Shown: piece after piece, positions 36,807 through 41,561 of the stretch
Numbering within the stretch: the stretch's first letter is position 1
Layout of the letters: each line of letters starts with the position of its first letter
Source: a virus
DNA length: 41,561 nt
IMG/VR virus record: IMGVR_UViG_3300028800_002458
Span: 1 to 41,561 of that record
Direction: 5' to 3' (one strand)
Program-made: the position numbers and the translations under genes
The notes under the pieces: generated by a model
What the model saw: the letters and a program-made list of their open reading frames with translations, nothing else
What the model was told of the DNA's origin: nothing
Database searches by the model: none

Positions 36807-39746
36807 ATGATGAATCTGCTGGATTTTCTTAACGTTGTGGTGCCCACCTCGGGGGTGATGTACACCGCCACCAACGCCAAGCGCGGCTGGCACAACACGG
36901 CGCACACCACCTTGGATGAGGCGGTGCAGCACGTCAACGATCTCACCTTCGAACACCTCCCCGCGTACTTCTCAGTCGCCAGTTACGAGCTGGCGAGCTA
37001 TTGGGACCCGGTGGCCCAGCGCACGCGCACGCGCACCCAACACAATGCCCGTTTCCTCAAATCGTTTTTCCTCGACTTGGATGTCGAGCCCGGCAACCCG
37101 CTCAAGTTCGCCAGCAAACTCGAAGCCCTGACGGAATTGAAAGCCTTCGTGCAGCAGCTCGGTCTGCCGCGCCCGTTGCTGGTCGACTCGGGCGGCGGCC
37201 TCCATGCTTACTGGCCCCTGACGGCCGAGGTCACGGTGGCCGAGTGGCGCCCGGTGGCCGAGCGCTTCAAGGCGTTGTGCCTGGCCCTGGCGTTTCGTGC
37301 CGACCGCTCGCTGACCTCGGATCACGCGCGGGTGCTGCGTGCGCTGGGCGGCTACAACACGCGGCGCGATGCGCCGGTGCGCTTGATTGCCGGCGCCCCC
37401 GCGATCAGTCTGGTGGATTTCTCGACCCGCTTAAGCCAGTACGCGCCGCCCGGCATCATCGTGCCGGCGCGTACCACGCCGCTCTTGGCCGGGGTGCCGA
37501 ATACCGTGTTTGGTGACGAGGATAACCTGGGTGCTGCGAGCGAGCCGCTGCACATGGACCGCATCGTGTTTGCCTGCGCGCAGCTGCAGCTGCAGGCCGC
37601 AGTGCGTGGGGCGGGCGCAGGCGAGCCGCTGTGGCGCGCCATGCTGGGGCTGGCCAAATTCTGCAGCGATCCGGTGGGCGCCGCCCGTCAGGTCTCGGAC
37701 GGCCACGCGGAGTATAGCGAGGCCGCGATGCGCACCAAGCTGGATAACTGGCACGCGCCCCCCACCACCTGCGCGCACTTTCACGGCTTGAACCCGCCCG
37801 TATGCGAAGCCTGTCCGCACTGGGGCACGATCACTTCCCCCGCGCAGCTGGGGCGCCAGGTCATCACCGGACCGGAGCCGCTCGCGCGGGTCGTGAGCGC
37901 GGGCCTGGATGTCGTGGTTACGGTGTCGAGCCTGCCCGGCGGTTACAGCCGCCGCCAGGACGGCGCCATCGTGATCGAGACCGAGGACAACGAAGGACGA
38001 CCCCATTTCCAGGTGGTCTGTCCGTATGACTTCTTTCCCCTATCAATCCGATCTCAGAGCGGGGTCGACGCGGCGATCGACGAGCACAGTCTCTGGCGCG
38101 TGATGCTGCCGCTGGAGAAGGATCAGCCGCTCGCGGCGCGCGACATCGACGTGCCGATCGGCCTGCTGTCGGACCCGCGCGGGCTTTCCAGGCTGTTGTA
38201 CTCGAAGGGCATCATCTTGCAAGCGGAGCAATTCAAAATGACGCACCACTATATGAGCGCGTATCTGCAAAAGCTCGCCCGCGAGTCCGGGCGCGAGCAG
38301 CTCTACGAGCGCCTCGGCTGGCACGACGATCACCAGACTTTTGTGATGGCGGACCGCGTGTACCGCACCGATGGCACGATCACCCCGCACACCCCGAGCC
38401 ACGCCATCACGGCCACCACCAAGGGGTTGCTGCATCCCGGCGGCAGCTTGGGCGGCTGGCAAGCGGCGATGCAGTTCTACGCGCGCCCGGGTTACGAGGC
38501 GCACCGCTTCTTGATCTACCTGAGCCTGGGCACGATCCTCTTGCACATGAATCAGACGGGCAACAAGGGCGTCGTGATCGCGGCCACCGGGGCGTCGGGG
38601 CGCGGTAAGACCACGGGCTTGCGCGCGGTCAGCTCGGTGTGGGGCCACCCGGACGCGACGATGCTGAACGGCAACCGCGAGGGCAGCACCGTCAACGCCA
38701 TGTATGCCCACATCGGCACGCAGCACTCACTACCGATCTGTCTTGACGACACGACCGAGCGCGACGAGGGCGAAATGCGCAGGTTGTTGCTGAACTTTCC
38801 GCAAGGCGAGGGCAAGCGCCGCATGCAAGCGGACGGCACGGCGGTCGGGCGGCTAGACAGCTGGGCGACGTTCTGCTTTTTGTCGACCAACACCGATACG
38901 CTGAGTGCCTTGATGGCCGGTGGCGCGGACGTGGGGCCGCACCTGATGCGTATCCTCGCGGTCGAGTTCGGTCTGGTCGACACCGGGCCGCAGGCGAAGA
39001 TCGACGCCGACCATTTTATCCGCTCGCTCGGTGAGCACTACGGCCACGCCGGGCCGCTGTTCCTGGAGCTGGTGATCAATCACTATGGGGCAGTGCAGAA
39101 GGGCTACATTAAAAACGTCGAGCTGATCGACCGGCGCATGGCCAGCACCGATGCGGCGGCCGAGCGCTTCTGGTCTTCCACGATAGCCAACGCCTATACG
39201 GTCGGCCAGTTGGCGTGTAAAGCGGGCATCCTCGATTTTCCCTACGAGAGCGACCTGATCTGGATGCTGGGCATGGTGCAACGCCAGCGCGACACGATCC
39301 GCGAGTCGAGTGAGAGCCCGCTCGAATGGTTGGTCGGGTTCCTCAACGCGCACCTGCGCCACACGCTAGTGGTCAGTGCCAAGGCCAGCTCGCACATCGA
39401 TAACGTCGCGCAGCGCCCGACCGACTCGCTGCTGGTGCGCCATGAGTTGGACCGCGGCCTGGTCTTTATTCACCGCGGCGCGGTGCTCGCGTACTGCGCG
39501 GAGACGCGCACCAACTTTCGCGCGATGGAGACGACGCTGCGGCAAAGCAAGGTGATCATCGACCATCTGGCGCAGAAGGTGCTGGGCGCCGACACGACCT
39601 ACCGCACCGGCCAAAACCGCTGCTGGCAAATCGACGGCACGCGCCTGGCGGGTGCTGCACTCAGCGGCCTACTCGGCGGTGGCGGCGGCCCGGCTCAACC
39701 CTATAGCAACGTAGTGTCTATTACCCCTGGAGGTAGCAAACCATGA
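36807..39746 (+). CDS. Primase-helicase (archaeo-eukaryotic-type primase plus DUF927-like helicase)
   Basis: The protein has 979 residues. The N-terminal primase shows FFLDLD (DLD, 90-92), SGGGLHAYW (128-136) and DHARVLRALGGYNTR (about 172-186), the three motifs of the AEP/PrimPol fold. A cysteine/histidine block (TCAHFHGLNPPVCEACPHWG, 321-340) could bind zinc. The C-terminal ATPase has Walker A GASGRGKT (595-602) and Walker B ICLDD (644-648), resembling DUF927 helicases. One protein would therefore prime and unwind. Two adjacent ATGs are possible starts. It ends in ATGA with the next gene. Confidence 0.88.
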   Translation: MMNLLDFLNVVVPTSGVMYTATNAKRGWHNTAHTTLDEAVQHVNDLTFEHLPAYFSVASYELASYWDPVAQRTRTRTQHNARFLKSFFLDLDVEPGNPLKFASKLEALTELKAFVQQLGLPRPLLVDSGGGLHAYWPLTAEVTVAEWRPVAERFKALCLALAFRADRSLTSDHARVLRALGGYNTRRDAPVRLIAGAPAISLVDFSTRLSQYAPPGIIVPARTTPLLAGVPNTVFGDEDNLGAASEPLHMDRIVFACAQLQLQAAVRGAGAGEPLWRAMLGLAKFCSDPVGAARQVSDGHAEYSEAAMRTKLDNWHAPPTTCAHFHGLNPPVCEACPHWGTITSPAQLGRQVITGPEPLARVVSAGLDVVVTVSSLPGGYSRRQDGAIVIETEDNEGRPHFQVVCPYDFFPLSIRSQSGVDAAIDEHSLWRVMLPLEKDQPLAARDIDVPIGLLSDPRGLSRLLYSKGIILQAEQFKMTHHYMSAYLQKLARESGREQLYERLGWHDDHQTFVMADRVYRTDGTITPHTPSHAITATTKGLLHPGGSLGGWQAAMQFYARPGYEAHRFLIYLSLGTILLHMNQTGNKGVVIAATGASGRGKTTGLRAVSSVWGHPDATMLNGNREGSTVNAMYAHIGTQHSLPICLDDTTERDEGEMRRLLLNFPQGEGKRRMQADGTAVGRLDSWATFCFLSTNTDTLSALMAGGADVGPHLMRILAVEFGLVDTGPQAKIDADHFIRSLGEHYGHAGPLFLELVINHYGAVQKGYIKNVELIDRRMASTDAAAERFWSSTIANAYTVGQLACKAGILDFPYESDLIWMLGMVQRQRDTIRESSESPLEWLVGFLNAHLRHTLVVSAKASSHIDNVAQRPTDSLLVRHELDRGLVFIHRGAVLAYCAETRTNFRAMETTLRQSKVIIDHLAQKVLGADTTYRTGQNRCWQIDGTRLAGAALSGLLGGGGGPAQPYSNVVSITPGGSKP

Positions 39747-40018
39747 TGAACCCGATACCCGAGGAACATGTGCTGGTGCGGCTGGTGGCGCGCCAACTCG
39801 CTGACGCGATCCACGCCGACCGCGTGCATGGGGCTGGCACCCCGAGCCCGAGCTGCGAATTAGGACCCTTGGCCACGTCGATTGTCGCCGAGCTGGTGGG
39901 CGCAGCACTGGGCATGCACCCCATGCCGCTGCCCCCGGTGCCTCCGGTGGAGCCGGAGGACTACCTGCGGCGCATGCGCAAATTCCTGCGGTTACCCGGA
40001 CAAGGCGACAACAGCTGA
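39743..40018 (+). CDS. Small protein downstream of the primase-helicase
   Basis: The protein has 91 residues, MMNPIPEEHVLVRLVARQLA onward, with a proline-rich centre (MHPMPLPPVPPVEPED) and a basic end (YLRRMRKFLRL). GGAGG lies before the ATG, which overlaps the upstream stop. The function is unknown. Confidence 0.65.
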   Translation: MMNPIPEEHVLVRLVARQLADAIHADRVHGAGTPSPSCELGPLATSIVAELVGAALGMHPMPLPPVPPVEPEDYLRRMRKFLRLPGQGDNS

Positions 40019-40058
40019 GCCGCGCGTTATCTTCTCTCACCTAAAGGAACCGAACACC

Positions 40059-40250
40059 ATGATAATCCTTGACCTTCTCACCCCCGACGAAGTGGCCGAG
40101 CTATTAAAAGTCGGCCGGCGCGTCTTTATCCGCACCGTCTCCAAGCAACCGGATTTTCCCAAGCCGGTGCGCTTGGGCGGGCGCGTGCTGCGCTGGCATA
40201 GCGAGGAGATTGAGCAGTGGGCGCAAGGGCGTTACCGGCCGCGTCGGTAA
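40059..40250 (+). CDS. AlpA/excisionase-like winged helix protein
   Basis: The protein has 63 residues. LTPDEVAELLKVGRRVFIRT then FPKPVRLGGRVLRWHSEEIE and QWAQG is the MerR-like AlpA/Xis helix-turn-helix layout. AAAGGAACCGAACACC precedes the ATG at 40059; the longer open frame overlaps the previous gene. It probably acts as excisionase or as a regulator of the integration module. Confidence 0.82.
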   Translation: MIILDLLTPDEVAELLKVGRRVFIRTVSKQPDFPKPVRLGGRVLRWHSEEIEQWAQGRYRPRR

Positions 40251-40288
40251 CGCCCGCCAACGCCCGTTAGTGCCCGCGCGCTTGACTT

Positions 40289-40531
40289 TTACGCCGGGGC
40301 GGTTTTCGATTTGCGTGGCTTTTTCGCGTCCGTGTTCGGTGGACATAGGAGGTCGGACACCGGCCGGCTTTCGGCCCACTCCTCGACCTCCCGCACGAGC
40401 CACGCGACGCGCCGCCCGGACAGCAGCCGGGGTTGGGGAAATTGGTTTAGCCGCACCAGATTCTGCACGGTGGATTCGGATAGCGATAGGGCGGTGGCCA
40501 AGGTCGGTAGATCGAGATAGAGCGGTTTCAT
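40289..40531 (-). CDS. AlpA-family regulator next to the integrase
   Basis: The protein has 80 residues. LPTLATALSLSESTVQNLVR then FPQPRLLSGRRVAWLVREVE and EWAESRP is an AlpA-type DNA-binding domain, with a basic tail (KKPRKSKTAPA). AGGACATTAAA precedes the ATG. It lies one base after the integrase stop and faces the AlpA-like gene at 40059. It could be the excisionase with the other a repressor, or the reverse. Confidence 0.82.
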   Translation of the reverse strand: MKPLYLDLPTLATALSLSESTVQNLVRLNQFPQPRLLSGRRVAWLVREVEEWAESRPVSDLLCPPNTDAKKPRKSKTAPA

Positions 40532-40532
40532 T

Positions 40533-41561
40533 TTAATGTCCTGGCGCGCTTGTGAATCGGGCGGACAGCTCCTGCGGGGTCGGGTTATAGTAAATCTGCA
40601 GGCTGTCGAGGTCGCGGTGCCCGATCACGGCGGCCAGCTCCATGAGGTTGAACACGCGGGCTAAGCGTGTGCAGGCTTCGTGGCGCGTGTCGTGAAACCA
40701 CAGCGTGCGTATGCTGGGCACCAATTTGGCGGCGCGCGCGCGCCCCTTGCGGTAGAGCGTGTCCACGGACGCGGCGCTCACGCCCAACAGGGGGTCGAGC
40801 GCAGCGGCATTAGCGGGGCGCGCCGCGCGCAGGGCGGCGATCAGCGTCATGGCGCGCGGCGAGAGCGGCACTGGGCGCGCGTCATCATTTTTGGTATTGT
40901 CCAGATAGGCGACATCGCCGATCACCTCGGCATCCAACAGGCCGCACATTTCGCCGGTGCGCATCCCACTCTCCACCGCCAACTCGAAGGCCAGGGCCAC
41001 GCGCTGCTGTTTGGTCTTGATCGGCGCGCCCTCCCGATAGCCTAGCGCGGCCATCAAGGCGTCGTGCTCGTGGGGGGCGATGCGTCGCACGCGCGGCTTG
41101 CCGTTACGCGGGGTCTTCACCTCGGCAAAGGGCATTTCCTTGAGCCACTTCCATTCCGCGCGAGCGATCTTAAAGACGTTATGCAGCAGGTTCCACTCGC
41201 GCCGCACGCTGCTTTCTTTGACGCATTTGAGGCGCGCGTCGCGCCACTCGGCGATGTCGGTGGCGGTGACCTCGCTGATGATCTTGTCGCGGCAGGCGAG
41301 GTCGCGCCCGAACTTGAGCAAGCGCACCAGCTCCCAACGCGCGCCCTTCTTTTTGGGCGAGACTTTGATGGCGTAGTCTTTGAGGGCATCACTCACCGTC
41401 TTCTTGGGGAAGCCGCCGCGTTTGCCCGAGAGCAGTTCGCCCTCGCGGTGGGTGGCCCAGGCGAGGGCCTCGGCTTTGGTGGGGAAGGTTTTGGATTCGC
41501 GCACCCCGAGCTTGTCGATCTCGGCGGTCCAGCCGGTGCTTTGCTTGCGGTAGTGGGCCAT
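40533..41561 (-). CDS. Tyrosine integrase
   Basis: The 342-residue protein is complete, its ATG being the last three bases of the window. An Arm-type N-terminus and a SAM-like core (about 55-150) precede the catalytic domain. Catalytic residues are Arg201 (SGMRTGE), Lys224 (NTKNDDARP), His290 and Arg293 (FHDTRHEA), His315 (IGHRDL) and Tyr324 or Tyr325 (QIYYNPT). It inserts and excises the phage genome. The ribosome site and attachment site lie outside or cannot be identified here. Confidence 0.92.
   Translation of the reverse strand: MAHYRKQSTGWTAEIDKLGVRESKTFPTKAEALAWATHREGELLSGKRGGFPKKTVSDALKDYAIKVSPKKKGARWELVRLLKFGRDLACRDKIISEVTATDIAEWRDARLKCVKESSVRREWNLLHNVFKIARAEWKWLKEMPFAEVKTPRNGKPRVRRIAPHEHDALMAALGYREGAPIKTKQQRVALAFELAVESGMRTGEMCGLLDAEVIGDVAYLDNTKNDDARPVPLSPRAMTLIAALRAARPANAAALDPLLGVSAASVDTLYRKGRARAAKLVPSIRTLWFHDTRHEACTRLARVFNLMELAAVIGHRDLDSLQIYYNPTPQELSARFTSAPGH

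Overview
The window is GC-rich (roughly 60 percent by eye) and almost entirely phage. It is best read as most of a temperate podovirus-like prophage of a Gram-negative, probably betaproteobacterial, host; the host call is inference from base composition and protein style only. The right edge falls exactly on the start codon of a tyrosine integrase. The left edge cuts through a small gene just past the capsid genes. No tail, fibre or lysis gene is visible, so those probably lie to the left of position 1.

Layout. Positions 1-10575, minus strand, carry DNA packaging and head morphogenesis, transcribed leftward: a possible small terminase, two Sec-signal secreted proteins, several small proteins, the large terminase, portal, a gene overlapping the portal 3' end, a scaffold-like protein, an N4-gp56-type major capsid protein and small virion or membrane proteins. 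Intrinsic terminators lie at 9297-9330 and 394-435. Positions 10576-11456 are a divergent non-coding region with a sigma70-like promoter, a long hairpin-rich leader and a terminator. Positions 11457-22326, plus strand, hold about two dozen small early accessory genes, many of families of unknown function, interrupted by two AT-rich regulatory stretches (12349-13142 and 13653-13975) full of repeats and palindromes. This block ends at a strong terminator (22342-22370).

Positions 22465-27462 contain a three-part conserved-looking system: a DUF3150-like protein, a MoxR-type AAA+ ATPase and a zinc-metallopeptidase/VWA protein, with a helix-turn-helix protein and small genes between them. Positions 28701-39746 are a self-contained replication and recombination module: a family A DNA polymerase with proofreading domain, a RecB/Cas4-like nuclease with a cysteine cluster, a VRR-NUC nuclease, a SNF2 helicase, a DnaQ-like exonuclease, a zinc-binding putative ssDNA-binding protein and a primase-helicase. 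Positions 40059-41561 are the integration module: two AlpA/excisionase-like regulators facing each other and the integrase.

Genes of the right half are packed with ATGA or TAATG overlaps. Where gaps occur they often carry a recurring cassette, consensus TAACTNRTTAGGAGAA, just before the ATG. Its fullest copies put a stop codon in all three frames directly against the Shine-Dalgarno sequence. The most unusual structures are this cassette, a perfect 25-bp inverted repeat bracketing the first early gene, an ACCGGYTATG iteron-like family, a nested 64-bp cruciform, and a 15-bp palindromic motif shared by the early leader and the capsid-gene leader.
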